Notes: generated by a model from the sequence alone, not told the origin. A stretch of DNA of 64,000 bases from Castanea sativa (GCF_040712315.1 NC_134021.1:28358001-28422000), one strand, 5' to 3'. Shown: positions 20,779 through 34,878, counted from the stretch's first letter. A program made the numbers and translations.

Positions 20779-23700
20779 TCAAGTGGCAGTCCCTTTGGAC
20801 TGTTGAATGTCCAGCTCATGCTCAGCAACCATGATACAGGAATCAGTTTCCAGTGATGAAATAGAGCTTTTGTCCTTTAACAACGAATCCTTAGGAGAAT
20901 TTAGCATGTCTGTTGTGCACTGCACATCGGGTGTTATGCCAACCTGATCTATGTCATGTAGAGCAGGAGACAGATACTTCGCAACTGTTACAAACAGAGC
21001 TGACCCATCATGGAGCTCTGTCACACTCTGGAGTAAGACTCATCAGTTAAAAACCATGCAACATAAGCTCAATACAGTTATGATGGCCCATGATTTAAGC
21101 TTAACAAAGGTGCAAGGTTGGAAATTGGAGTGATGTAGTAGATAAGAAGAGCAAAAGTTAGCACTGAACATGCCAGGGATTGTATAACCAGAAGTTCTAG
21201 TGCTTGATTGCCATTCAATTCATTAGAAGTACGCATTGTGTTAATATTTTTCAATTGAGCATTATCAATTAAAGATAATTTCTTGAATATATTAAATCCT
21301 TGGGAAGTGCTGTAATAAGGTAAAGAATCTGTATTTCTTTATGAGAAGTTAAGAATAAAGAAATACCTGAATTTTTCCTTTACCAAAGGTTTTGTGCCCA
21401 ACAAGAATAGCCCTGCCATTGTCATGTAGTGCCCCTGCCAAAATCTCACTTGCGCTTGCACTTCCCTCATTGACCTGTTTCAAGTGGTAATTAATACGCA
21501 GTCATAATTATTGAGGGCTTGATACTGTACGGTCTGTACCCCAAAAAAAATTGCTTTCTGTTCTTCCCCTCTCATGTTTTCTCACTAAATACTCAGGCCA
21601 ACAGGCATATGATATCAATTTCAGACTTGTAAGGATCAACTAGAACATCGATATATTTTTCAGAATGAATGATAAAACAATCAGTTTAAAATGATAGAAG
21701 GGGGATTTGAATCCAAAATGTCTCGGTTGTAAATCCATTGTAAACAACATGATATGCCATTTGACCTAAAGGTTATTGGCAAAAGCATGTAGAGAGCTCA
21801 CATCTAAAGCATGAAAATAATTCGGTTTATGTTGATCCATGTTGGCCGGCCAAGGTCATTTTGGGTTAAAAATTCAACCAGCTTCAACCCAGTGCTGATC
21901 TTTATATGACAAACCCAAGAACAGAAAAGTTTCAATTACAACAAACTTTTTAAATGAATAAATTGGTTTAAAGTTATCAAACTGGAATCCTAAAATGGAC
22001 CTAGCTTTATTGTATACTAATCATGTTCAAGTTCATTTCTTAGCAATTTTACTTGCATGAACACAAACTTGGGGACCTTTCAAATTCATTGACTTATTAA
22101 ACAAGTTCTATTTGTGAATCATATATTGATCTGCACATACGTTTGTTAATATGATGCTAGGATATGATGCACAGATTCCAAAAATTATTATGTGAAGTTC
22201 CTGCAAATTCTTCTACATAGGAGAATTAGGAATTATTTACATGGCTTCCTGTTGATATGAAGTTAACACTATAAAAGTTAGATACTTACAAGCACAACAA
22301 GAGGATCATTAGTTATAGCATGCCCATTGACCATGCTGATGGGTGACATATTCCCATCCCGATCAATTGTGTTCACAAGAGTCTCATCCCCATCTAGCCA
22401 AATTTGAGCAACATCAAGCCCTGCTTTTACCAGGCCTCCCTGTTAAATGAGTTTAAAGAAGCAAGAAAAAAATTATGGAACTAAAACTCAAGGTAAGAAA
22501 ATGAACTTTGTATGTTTTTCCTTACGAAAATATAAGGTAAGAAAATTTACAGGATTGTTCCGCAGATCAAGTATATATGCATGAACATCCTGACTTTCCA
22601 TTTCTTGAATTGCATTCTCCATATCAGCAGCGGCAGTCTGTCATCAAACAGATTGGCTTCTAATGATTCATATAAAAATCATAGAAATAATTTGACCTCT
22701 TAACAAATGATCCATTAGATTTCCTTATAGAATGCAAAATCATAAAAAGACGGGGAACTCTAAGTTATAACTACCTGAGAGAAAGCTGACAGCTTCACGT
22801 AACCAGTTTTTGTCAGATGGCCATCTGCTGTTCTATGAGGGATGATGGCACTGGATATGGGAGAAAGCTTAATGTACTCCCGAGGTATTTTGACCTTCAA
22901 GCAGTTGAGGCAAGTTTCCAGATCAGTTAATTAAAGAATATAACAAGCCAGGGCAGATGCATGCTTGTGCATGAAACTATAATTTTAGGCTTTCTTTCTA
23001 TACAGTCAGAAAGAAACCAATTCCATGTCATTACCTCTCTGATACTAGAATCACTTCCCAAATCCTTGCTCTGGACAACAGAAAACTGTATTAGTTAAGG
23101 GATGTGAGATTTTTATGAAGATCAGATTACAATTCAAAAAGAAAAATTCCCCAGAATCAAGAAAAATTATTGCTGCTTAGAAAGTATTTGCATCCGTCGA
23201 CAAGCCCAAAAAAGAAATACATACAGAGACCTACTATAAATATGCAGTGTCTGATGTCTTAGTATTACATGCTTATCCACAAGTAGTAACAAAATGAATT
23301 GACTTGAATGTTATAATCTTCCTGCATTTTTTATTTAATAAAAATTCAACAGTCCTCATTCTTCCACAACTTGAGGTTAATCATCCCTCATAAATTATTC
23401 TGCTAAAAGGCATTCACAAACAGACATGAAACTCTAAAGTTGGAATAAGAATAGAGGCCAATTTATGGTTCAGCAGTTGAAGAATGCTATGTTTAACCAA
23501 GTCTTCTATTGCATGTACATAAGAGTCAAATTCTTTTTTGGTAAGTATTTGATAGTCAAATTCTTCCAAATTCAACATCCTTGGGGACACAGAATTGAGA
23601 ATCCATAACATACCATGAAGTATGAACCAAAATTTGGAAGCAATATACATTCAGTACTCTCCTTTCGTACTGATAGATTAACATACTAATTCTCTGTATA

Positions 23701-25837
23701 AGAAAAAGTAAAGGCCTGATCTTATTATTATAGAAAAACATTATATAATTGAATTTTCTTCTTTGTAAATTTAGTAGTACGGAAATAAGCTTAGCATAAT
23801 ATGTGTTAAAGAACTCTATGAAATTCTCAAATGGTCATCCTCAACATGTAATAGAATGGAGAAAAAAAAATATGTTAGAGAGAGAGAGAGAGAGAATGAT
23901 AATTACACTGTGGACTTTTACAGTAACAATTGTTCCAGCACGCCCTCTAAGCTTCTGTGCAGCTGCTTCACTATCAACACCATCAAGCCTCTCCCCTGAA
24001 GTCCCAAAGACAGTTCAAAACTCAGATGACATAAGTTGATGAATATTAGGCTGGAAAAATTATGCCCTTATAAGAAACCCTCCAGCCTCTCCAGAAAACA
24101 AATTGTTCTCCATAGACAGTCAAGAGAAAAATATATTGAAAGGAAAATAATAGATTACAACAACATACATTGTAAACTTTGAGTGGGATAATGTTTAGAT
24201 GAAGTAAAATTGTATAAATAACTGCAGACGTGCCAAAGCAAGTGGTTAGACTTTGCCATTTATGTATTTATGCAATAGCAGTTCAAAACAATAAATACTT
24301 GAATTGTCATACCATGAAAATGCCTGCAAACCAATACTGGCAGTGATGTGCCTTGAAATTTTACTTGCTCTAGTTTTAGCTCACTATACCCTACAAACCT
24401 ATGATGTACTTCAAGGTACATCAAAAAATGAAATGTACTTTTGCGTTCCTGCATTCCCATTATTATTGGATAAGTGCCACCAATTGCTGCTCTTTATCCA
24501 TTTTGTTTTTAGTTTATTTATCTTCTTAATTTTTTATGATAGTTTTTGGTGTGTCTCTTGTATGAATCCTATATATACAAGAGACATAAGAACAGTTTGG
24601 TGTGTCCCTTTTAGTTTAAAAGAATTCAGTTATAGCTTCAGATGGACCTCTTTTTGAGATCTCCACATTAATTATAGAGATATCAAAGATGCAGAATAGC
24701 TGGTAACTAGCGATGTGGTATGCAAATTATTTTTTTGATAAGCAAAAATAATAATAATAATATGCATATTATAGAACAATTACTTCTTGTCTTGTGTATT
24801 CCATTCTTCGTGTTATAACATGGATATCCATTCTACTTGTGAGCATTCAAGTTTTATTAGATTCCACAGGCATTATATAATCTCATAATCATAATTTATG
24901 TGTATGACTATCATTATTTCAGCACCAAGAATGCTTGTTAAGGGATACTAATACCTAAGAAGCACGGGTGCGTTTCAAGATCTGGGTGCGGGTGCGAGAC
25001 TCGGCAATTTTTGAAAAAATAGAATGCAGGTGCAACAGGGTGCGGCAATTAAAAAATTATTAAAAATATTTATAATTATTTTCTATATATTTTTACTATT
25101 AAAATATTATTAAAAAACACATTACTATGGCCTTCGTTCACAAAACAAAGAAAGAAGAAGGCAAGAAACTCAAAACAAAACAGAACAGGCCTAAATGTAG
25201 CAGAACAGGCCCTGGCCCATCAAACGAAAAAATTTAATAAAAAAAAAATTAAAAAAAAAAAAAGGCCCCACGAAAAGTTAAGTTAAGTAAATTTAGTAGT
25301 TGGTAAAAAAGAGGATCCTCATTCCTCATGCAAAGGCTCAAGGTCCCTCCAGCTTTCAACCAATTCACCAAAACAAAAAAGTAAATTAGTTGGGATTTGA
25401 TAGTGTTTCCTTTGTTTGTTTGTTTGTTTGAGAGGGTAAAATTGTCATAAGCTTCTTCACGAGTGTGATTCAAGGCCAATTTCAGCTGTTCCGTCGTGAT
25501 TCAAGGCCGATTTTGGCCCTTTTCGGCCGTTTCGGCCACCGGCCGATACGACACGATTCTGGTCAAATCGGCCTGGTTCGGCGCAATTCGAAGCCCAATC
25601 GGCGCGAATCCCCAAAAAAAAAACTCAAACATGGCACCGACGCGCAGGCAGCAATGTCGGTGGCCGCACCCCGCGTCAGACTCCTCCGGTGCAGCACCCT
25701 CCCAGCTGCGTCGGTGCTTCCCAGACTAATACAGTAACTCTTGTTTGAAAGTGCCAACCTTGTGCATGAGGTTTGTGAGGACAGGAGGGTGCCTACATAC
25801 TGAAGGGAATATTAACGAAATTCCCAGATCTGTGAGA

Positions 25838-25883
<46 letters not shown>

Positions 25884-28127
25884 GCCAAGATAGTATTTAC
25901 GTGGTTCGGCAATTTGCCTACATCAGTTATAGAGATTTCACTATTCTCGAGGAAAAATACAAGATGCGACAGTACAGTTTTCTCTATCATAACAACATCA
26001 AAACTCTAATCTCCAAAACAACAGTTTTTTTATCTTGACCACAGGATTCATAATAGGCTACAAAACGAGCCAAAAGCCTATCAGTCAAAGCCTCTGCTCC
26101 ATGGACTAAGCCTCAAAAAATCTCCCATTAAAAACCGTAACAATATTATTTCAGGTCGGATCATAATCCAGATCAAACACAACTAGATTCCACAAAGCCC
26201 AACACATACTTGCCATTCATGGAACCTAAGACAAATGTGTGATCACATTTTTGCCGATATAAATACCTGGAGCTAGGTTTTGAGTTGGTTCTTCTTCAAA
26301 AAGATATGGTAAAACCATTTGAAACTAGTCAAACATCAAACTACAAGAACTCTGGTTTTATAAGTGTTTGCCATTTGACATCTACAATTTTTCATCCTCC
26401 AAAAATTTCAGTAACACATGCATAATGCTCCCCAAAAAGGAACAAGGAACATTCTATTTTCAGCAATAAAAACAGAAATCTAAGCACATATAAGCAAAGA
26501 AATACGGCAACTAAAGACTAATTGTAATGCTAAGTTTATAAACCTCAAAAAGAGGTGTTCCCTTGAGAAAGCTTAGTGCATAGGACTTGGAAGTAACTGC
26601 AACAGCATACCACGATGGGCAAGGTCTCTATTTCATTCAATCACTATATATAAAGACTCCATACGAAAGGAAAATCTCAGTTAGCAGAATACCATTAATC
26701 TCAATCAACTCATCTCCTTCATGTATGCCAGCACGAGCAGCTGGGCTACCGTCTACACAAGACAAAATAACCTGCAATGTCAACAACAAGGAAATCAATC
26801 TGGTGCTTGAACATATGATGAACAATGGTAGCAATGAAACATCTAGATTTACACTCTCTTCCCTTTTCCCCCCTTCTTAAATGAATTTTTTTTTGGATTA
26901 ATCCATAATCTAATAGAGGTTGCTTAAATTAATAAATTCATATAATGAAAATAAATTGCAATAAATTTTGATCATGTTCTATGAAATCACCAAGGATTTT
27001 GCCTCACAAGAAAAGTAGATAACTCCTTGTTCTCACTAGTTACAATTTTCGTATAAAATGGACACACAAAAAAATTTTAAAGCAGAAATTTGTCTAATTT
27101 CCATAAATCAGCCAGTAAATAACTGTAACTGCTATGAAAAGAATTAAAAAAAGAAAAGATTTCTTTTGTGTGACTAACCAAATGGCCCGTTCTTGGTTCA
27201 GAATTTATGAAAAGGCCGACTCCTTGCAAATTTCCATCGCTTCCAATTCTGAAACTTTGATATTCCTTCAAGTAAAATAGCATTCTTAGATAAATCATAG
27301 TACCATTATTTAAATGTATATAAGAGCTAGCACTAAGAAAAGGAAAGCATAGTGAAATTAAGAATATATAAGAGAACTAGACCTTAGGACTGATAATCCT
27401 AGTAAATGGATCTCCAAGAGTAGAGAGCATTGCACTGATTTTGTTATACGCCGCATCGGATGACCTCAGGGGAAACATTTCCACCATTGTTTGTTGCAAC
27501 TTTGAATCCCAATCTACAAAACAAAGAATTATCACGAATTAGGAACAAAAACACAGAGGTATTTAATGAAACCTTAAGAACTAAGAGACCTTGATGATTA
27601 AATGTTGGGTCTATGAATGTTTCTCGAATCAAACCCCAAGCCTCCACAAGAGTTCTTTGAACTGTATTCACCTAGCATAGCACCAAAAAAAAAAAAAAAA
27701 AAAAAAAACCCCACCTTATTTACTTAACTAAGCAATTCACTAATTTGAAAGACCATAAACAAAAACAAATGAACACCTCTCGAGCCCGTGAAACAGGAAA
27801 AGCGACAGTGAGAGACTCAGAGAAAGCAGGGGAATCATAACAGACTGATAGTAAAGCAGCTGCTGCAACGGCAAACCCAAACAGGCCCTTTCCAATTGAT
27901 TTGATCAGTTGTTGCTCCTCAGATATTGATGGGTCTGATTTGTGCCTTAACATGCAGCTCAACTTACTCCACCTCTTGCTTCTTTGATGATTTATTATTA
28001 AGGATGAAAATCGATGAGAACGGAGCGAGAGTGAAGTGGGTCTTAGGAACTCGGTTGAGATTGTTGGTGTGCATGTGAAGTGGGTTGGTTTGAGATCCAT
28101 GTTTGGTCGTAGAGCCTCCATTGCCAT
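20779..28127 (-). CDS. CTPA1: Carboxyl-terminal processing peptidase, chloroplastic (S41A)
   Basis: Twelve exons: 28127-27777, 27671-27590, 27513-27383, 27265-27179, 26771-26693, 23995-23907, 23070-23035, 22894-22775, 22637-22551, 22439-22290, 21474-21367, 21027-20779. The phases agree and give 522 residues. Residues 1-80 are a Ser/Arg-rich chloroplast transit peptide. Residues 81-97 are a hydrophobic thylakoid-transfer segment ending near SPAFS, so the enzyme should act in the lumen. A PDZ domain lies at about 200-290, and the S41 protease core at about 295-460. [11 protein letters not shown] holds the predicted nucleophile Ser411, and TFGKGKIQ the base Lys436. The spacing of 25 matches the Ser/Lys dyad known for the algal D1 protease. 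Sequence words such as [15 protein letters not shown] and [19 protein letters not shown] point to the Arabidopsis At5g46390 (CTPA1) branch rather than the classical D1 processor, CTPA2. The start ATG at 28127 was chosen because it begins the transit peptide. Confidence 0.95.
24958..25760. repeat. Repeat block inside CTPA1 intron 5, with GC-rich core
   Basis: Intron 5 is 2.7 kb, far longer than the others. This part begins with 'cacgggtgcg...gggtgcgggtgcgagactcggc' and includes A-rich runs. From 25470 to 25720 it is a GC-rich stretch in which 'gattcaaggccgatttt' and 'cggcc' words repeat. The last part reads like remnants of a dispersed repeat and gives overlapping open frames in both strands without domain content. 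No target duplication was found. It does not interrupt coding sequence. Confidence 0.5.
25841..26130. repeat. (TA)n tract and LTR-like segment in CTPA1 intron 5
   Basis: A TA repeat of about 40 bp (25841-25882) is followed by 'tttacgtggttcggcaatttgcctacat'-type DNA, a phrase I associate with LTRs of plant copia elements and TRIMs. The following 'gaggaaaaatacaa...acagtttt' fits the same class. Element ends are not visible, so this is a fragment. Confidence 0.4.
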
Positions 28128-29493
28128 TTCCAAGGCAAGAAGACTCTCTCTCACGAAGTATGTAAAGCTTTCGACTTTGGCCTTTCGTTTTAAAGTCGTA
28201 CAAGGAAGGGAGTAAGGAAGGAAGACGTTATGTGTTGTATGAGATTCCGATTGGGGCGGGGCCCACATGAATCTTCTACTTGTGGTTATAAGCTTTATTG
28301 CGTGTGCTACTGCTAATCAGTATGTATGACTATAGTTGAGTCAATTTTCCTTTATTAAATTGCAAATTGCACTTTTTTGTCTTGTATTTTATTGAGTCAT
28401 ATAATTTTTAATGTTATTCTTTACATTCAATAATCAATATAGTCATTTCAAATCTGAGGTATCTTTGAAAAATAATCTAGCTATGAAAGCTCTCTAGCAT
28501 CCTACACTATTATTCTGGTTTTAATTGGTTTGAAAGAGTAGTATAAGTTAACCAAAAAACTTAAAAGCTCATTAATTATGGATCGTGGTTGGTATTGCTA
28601 GTAACGCTGGACATCACCAACCCTCATCTTTCTTCTTTCTTTTTCTTTTTTTTTTTTTTTTTTTAAATAGTTAATTTAATAGCTATAATAATAGACGAGG
28701 AATGATTCCAACTCTAGTTCTCTTATTTAATAACATATAATAGCAATCCTCTCGTACCAAGAGCATGATTGCCAATAAACCATAAGTTCTCTCAAATATT
28801 TAAATTTTCCTTAAACCACATTCTAATACATCAAAACCATGATAGATCAAATTCTAAAAAGGATATTCTTCTAAAAAAATCTAAAAAGGATATAATCTTT
28901 TATTCAAAAATTATAAAAATAAAGAATATAAAAATAAATTATAAAAAAGAATAGTAGAGAAACTAGGAATTTCCCTAACACACACTTATGGAAGCAAACT
29001 TGGCTTTTGGATAATTAGAATTTTTTGGTTCAGCGTTCAAATGCCAAAATCACAGTTATATTTTCCAACTAAAAATTTAATGTGTTGGGTAAAACTTTAA
29101 TGCTCTGCATTTTCTACCCGCAAGTCCAATTTTTCAAGTTTCCACATTGTATTAGAAGACTATCAATGCCAAAATGCACAATTTGGAACCCATGCTTTCA
29201 TAAATATGAACATTATAAAGTTCTGTCCTCTCCTAAATTACCCTCACTTATTTGTCAAAATACTCAATATTACCCATTGCTTTATATACTACCCGTCAAA
29301 CATATAAAAGCTTGACTCTCTCTCTCTCTCTCTCATGGCTGAGTTACTAGATTGTAGAACATATGTTATCTTCCTCGAAATGATAATTCTCTCCCTTTAA
29401 TAACACATTATTGGTAGGGCTAGTGGTTTTTTTTTCTTTTGGAGTGGGGAAACACTGTCTCTCTTGTCCGCAATTTGTGACTTACAATTTCAC
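28128..29493. other. CTPA1 5' flank and intergenic region
   Basis: Immediately upstream of CTPA1 (28128-28330) is its probable leader and promoter: moderately GC-rich with 'gggagtaaggaagg', no clear TATA box. Beyond that it is AT-rich with a (T)18 run near 28648 and a (CT)n tract at 29316-29333. 'acaatttggaaccca' (29178-29192) resembles 'actaattggaaccca' after the tail of the second LINE (about 34987-35001). If those are target duplications, the LINE would begin near 29193, but this is uncertain. Confidence 0.45.
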
Positions 29494-30312
29494 TATGGGC
29501 GACTTTCTAAAGGATTGGAAGAAGCTCTCCCTCACAAACACAGAAGGAGCAAAAGTCAGTCTGAAGAAGTGCAAAAACTTGAATAATCAAGAGCACGTCC
29601 TTGCAATAAAATTCATGACCAGAAAAACTCACAATGTCAAAACAATTGGCCGAACCTTTAAACCTCTCTGGAGGGCCCAAAAGGATTTCAAAATCCGAGA
29701 AGCTGGTGATCACACTTTGCTATTTGTCTTTGAACTAGAAACTGATGTAGAACGGGTTTTGGCAACTGAGCCCTAGTCTTTCGATAAACATTTGGTCGTT
29801 TTTCAACGTTATGATTTCTCAATTCCTACGAGGAGCTTAAGGTTCACCACAACAACTTCTGGGTTCAAATACACGGGTTGCCAATAAGTATGCTTGAACC
29901 CGAGACAGCTATAGAGATTGGCGAAACTATTGGTACTGTCTCTTTGTCTGAGCACGTGAATGAGATGATTGGTGGAGATTTTCTTAGAGTTAGAGTGGAG
30001 ATCGATGTCACCAAACCACTGTATAGGGGTCGAAAGATAGCCATCAACGACTCAGAGGTAGTGTGGGTCTCCCTAAAGTACGAAAAACTCTCGAACTTTT
30101 GCTATTGGTGTGGTAGGGTGTCTCACTCAAACAAAGAATGTGAAGTTTGGCTAGCGAGTAAAGCAACTCTTAGGACTAACCAACAGGAATATGGAGCCTG
30201 GCTCCGAGCAGTGCCGCATAATCCTAGGAAACTCACTTTCACTACGGTAACGAGGATGGGTGATGGTTTTGGACGGTCCCCAACAGAAAGCCGGAGGAAG
30301 CGATATGCTTAA
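29494..30312 (+). pseudogene. LINE ORF1 remnant, DUF4283 and CCHC knuckle
   Basis: Starts MGDFLKDWKKLSLTNTEGA at 29494. A stop follows TEP at 29774. The frame resumes at about 29878 (MPISMLEPETAIEIGE) and includes a knuckle CYWCGRVSHSNKEC (about 30101-30142), then a short Arg-rich end at 30312. The region to 30860 carries fragments of the acidic tail with stops. In the intact family this protein binds element RNA. Confidence 0.75.
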
Positions 30313-30860
30313 GTCAGCTCATCTCAACATCGAGCCTCCGACGACAATTCCAATCAACTCCAAGGTGGTGACACCCTAGTCGATGACATGGTAGTTCAAA
30401 AGTCTTCACCCACGAATTCCACAGCAGTTTCTCCACAGAGCTTTAATCAGGATGTTACAAAATTTAATGAGGTAACGGAGGTTAATTGTATTTCCTCAGC
30501 TTCACATAGGTAGTTACACGTGTTTGAATCCTAATTGAATGACATTGACTCAGCCATCAAGAAATTTGATTCCCATACTAACTCCATATCCGTAATTGAC
30601 TCAGATACAAATACTTTGCCAAGAATCAAGGAACTATATGCAAATATTTTTGGAGAAAATAATGACAGCACTCAATGCCCCCCTCACACGAATCTCCCAA
30701 CCCCACGCAAGTGGAAAAAAATCTCACGTGACTCAGGTAAACAAAGCAGAGATGAAAGTGAAGAAATACAACCTGAGCAAAACAACAAAGAACGCCATTT
30801 CTTTGAGGATGGCCATGAACATTCAATTGTGGAGGCTGCTGTGCAACCCTGCCAATCCCA

Positions 30861-33800
30861 ATGAGTTTATTATTTTGGAACTATCATGAGCTTGGGAACC
30901 TATGTATAGGAAAAAATCTTGAAGTAGTGGTTCAAGCAAAAGATCCCTCCATGGTGTTTTTAGTCGAGACATGGGCGGATGAAACTAGGCTAAAGGAAAT
31001 CAAATGCAATCTTGAATTTGAGAACTTATTTTTTGTAGAAAGGAATAACAAAGGGGGAGGATTAGCTCTATATTGGAGAGACTCGATTAATTTGAATGTC
31101 AACACTCTCTCTAAAAATCACATAGATGCCATAATTAACAAAACAAAGGAGGATGAAGGGAGGCTCACAGGTTTCTATGACGAGCCAATGACTCACAAGT
31201 GGCATGAATCTTAGGCTATGTTATGCCAGTTAAATAATAGTTATAACTTACCATGGCTTTGTGCAGGGGACTTCAACGAATTATTGAGAAGCTCTGAAAA
31301 GTTGGGAGGCAACATTAGAAGCCATGCTCGGATGCAACAATTCTGTAATGTGGTGGATGAATGCGGCTTCCTCAACTTGGGTTTTGTGGGATCTCAATAT
31401 GCCTAGTCAAAACACTTTGCAACTGGATATTTAATCCGGGAGAGGCTTGATCTTGGCTTCGCAAACAATGAGTAGCTTATGAAATTTGCAAGAGCAAAAT
31501 TCCATATCCTCCCATCAGACACATCCGACCACAAGCCAATTTGTATTATATATAATGGTTTGGAGCAGCCACTTGTTATCAAACCATTCAGGTTTGAGAA
31601 AATGTGGCTTTTGGATTTGGGTTGTGCAAGCATTGTTGAAGTCGTGTGGTCACCAAGAAACACAGCTGATCCATCCGAGGAGGTAATGCAAAAAATTGAA
31701 AAATCAGGCAAGGATTTGAGCAGATGAAACCGGGTTCATCTTGGGAACGTTAGGAAAAAAAAAAAAAAGAAGAGGAAATTATTGAAGGAAGCCGAAGATC
31801 AAGCCATGCTAACGGGTGTCAATTACAGAATTCGTGCCTTGCAGTAAGAAATCAAGGATATCATGGATAAGGAAAATAGACTTTGGTTCCAATGGGCTAA
31901 GGTGCTTTGGGCTTCAAATGGGGATAAAAATTCTAAGTTTTTCCATAGTCATGCAACGATGAGGAAAAGAAAGAATTCAATCTTGAGAATCTGAAACTTA
32001 GATGGGCAATGGAGAACAAATCAGAATAAGATGGACAGCTGCTTAATCGATTATTTTCAAGAGCTTTTCACCTCAGTTCACATACAAAACTCTAATGCAG
32101 GAACAAATTCCATAAATTCCATTATCAGTAACGACATAAATGCCCAACTCTCAGCAGAATTCATGGAATGGGAGGTTCAAGTAGTACTTCAGCAGATGGC
32201 ACCCTTAAAAGCTCTAGGTCCAAATGGTGTACTCCCTCTATTCTACCAACATTTTTGGAGTTGAACTGGTAATGATGTATCTAAATCAGTTTTAAATTTC
32301 CTAAGTTCTGCTCCCTACCTGTAGACCTAAATCATACTTTTATCACACTCATCCCCAAAAAAGAAAAATATTGAATATGCCTCTGAATTCAAACCAATCA
32401 GCCTATGCAATGTTTTGTATAAGATTTTTTCAAAAGTCCTGACAAATAGGTTAAGAAAATCCTACCAAAAATTATTACAGAACACCAAAGTGCTTTTACT
32501 AAAAATCGACTTATTTATAATAATATTTTGGTAGCTTTTAAGTCTCTCCATAGTATGCAGAAACACACAGGAAATGACGATTTTATGGCTATCAAACTCG
32601 ACATGAGTAAAGCCTATGACAGAGTGGAATGACCTTACCTTGAAGCTATTATGGCAAAAATGGGCTTCAATGAACAATGGATCAAACTCATTATGCTTTG
32701 TGTTACAACTATATCATACTTAGTTCTTGTCAATGGAGAACCTAAAGGAATGATACATCCATCAAGGAGGATTAGATAGGGTGACCCATTACCCCCTTTC
32801 TCTTCCTACTATGTATTGAAGGGCTACATGGTTTAATCAGCAAAGCAGTAGCCAATGGTGATATTCAAGGTTATTCTCTTTGTAGAAATAGTCCACACCT
32901 AACTCACCTACTTTTTGCAAATGAAAGCCTTTTGTTTTGCAGGGCAACAAATCAGGATTGCCAAAAAAATCCTAGATATCCTGGATGCTTATGCTCAATG
33001 CTCGGGACAACAAATTAAAAAAAAGCAAAACAACAATCTTCTTTAGCAAGTCCACCATTAAGGAGATGAGAGAGCATATCGAACAAGCATGGGTGTTCTG
33101 GAAACCAAGCAATATGAAAAATATCTAGGATTTCCATCTCTTGTGGGAAGAAACAAGAAAGCAAGTTTCAATTACATAAAGGAAAATGTGGGGAAGAAGA
33201 TCCAACGTTGGAAGGAAAAGATATTGTCTCAAGCTGGAAGAGAAGTATTAATTAAGGCCATGGTCCAAGCCATCCCACCATATACTATGAGTTGCTTTAA
33301 ACTTCTGATAAGTCTATGCAAGAAATTGAAAGTCTCATTAGAAAGTTTTAGTGGGGGCAAAAGGGTGAGAGGAGAAAAATCCATTTGGTAAAATGGGAAA
33401 CACTTTGTCAATCCAAATCTGATAGAGGCATGGGATTTAAGGATTTAGCTCTTTTTAATGAAACACTTTTGGCTAAGAAAGCATGGAGACTACTTCATAA
33501 CAAGGACTCGTTGTTCTACCGAGTCTTTAAAGCTAAGTTTTTTCCTCATTGCTCTGGTATGTAGGCTTCGCATTCCACTTCTAGCTCCTATGCTTGGCAT
33601 AGTATTTTGAAGGGTCATGATGTTCTTTTAAAAGGAGCTAAGTGGAGAGTAAGGTGTGGTGAATCGATTGGGGTATGGAATTATGCTTGCTTACCATCTC
33701 TTAAGCAGCTACGAATATTATCAACTCCTATTGATGATTTTGAAGAAACAAGGGTGTGTGAGTTCATAGATCCAGTGTCTAAGCAATGAGATTTGGCTTT

Positions 33801-34878
33801 GCTGCAAGGATTGTTTAGCTCTCAAGAGGTTGAACTAATTACAAGCATTCCCCTATGTCACAACCATGTTGAGGACAAGCTAATTTGGCCATATACACAT
33901 TCAAGTATATACACAGTGAAATCCGGGTATCGTTTTCTCATCAATGAAAATTCTGCTTAGCCCATAACTGTGAACCCAAACCATGGTAGAGAAGTTTGGA
34001 AGATAATTTGGGGCTTGAATGTTCCAAGCAAAATAAAAACTTCCTATGGCGATTTTGTAAAGAGGCTATCCCTGTCAAGCAGAACTTAAAAAGAAGGAAA
34101 ATCATCCAGGATGACGAATGCGACCATTGTAACTTGCGTGCTGAAAGTTCATTACATGCCCTTTGGGAATGCCCAGGAATTTCTTCGGTCTGAGATTCAG
34201 TTCCGGAGCTGAAGTTCCATCAAGCTTAAAGGCTCTCCTCAATCACTCCATGCCCACGTAGAGGGCTAGAACCTAAACTAGCTAGCTATTATTCTATGGA
34301 CAGTGTGGCATTAACAAAACTAGTTGAGAGTGTCGACCATCGACTACCCCATCAACCTGGTAATCAAGAACGCCCAACAGACCCTTCAGGATTTTCACCG
34401 ATCCAACAATGCAACCCTACCTTAGTTCCCAGCTCATGCTTCTCCTCGAACTAGATGGAGGCCACCACCTGCGAACATGCTTAAGGTAAATTTTGATGGG
34501 GCAACTTTTAGAGATATTGGAAGGGTAGGCATAGGTGTTGTTATTCGTGACTCTGCTGGACAAGCAATTGCCTCACTCTCCGAGCAGGTTCACCTCCCAC
34601 ACTCATTTGATATTGTTAAAGCCTTGGCTATAGCAAGAGCAATTTCCTTTGCACTTGAACTGGGTTTCTCTAGTTTTATCCTTGAAGGTGATTCAGAAGC
34701 TGTAATAAAAAGCCTTACGACTGAAGATGTTTCCCCTTTTGGTCACATTCTAGCATTGGCCAAAGGAAACACAAATTCCAGCTCCGGTATTTCTTTCTCT
34801 TACATTCACAAGCTTGGTAATTCTATTGCTCACAACCTAACTAAACATGCTAGACATGTTAGAAGTTTTTTAGCGTAA
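30861..34878 (+). pseudogene. LINE ORF2 remnant with mutated RT catalytic box
   Basis: Begins MSLLFWNYHELGNL (endonuclease start; the usual NxRG position is changed). It continues through VFLVETWADE, CAGDFNELLRSSEKLGG, and SDTSDHKPI (about 31515-31541). The RT fingers/palm segment is at 32031-32264 and KLDMSKAYDRVEW at about 32590-32632. The box that should read FADD reads LLFANESLLFC near 32911-32940, with one catalytic Asp replaced by Asn and the other by Glu. zf-RVT is at 33996-34193. RNase H (VNFDGATF to HNLTKHARHV) is at 34477-34878. Many stops and frameshifts occur. It is not functional. Confidence 0.8.
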
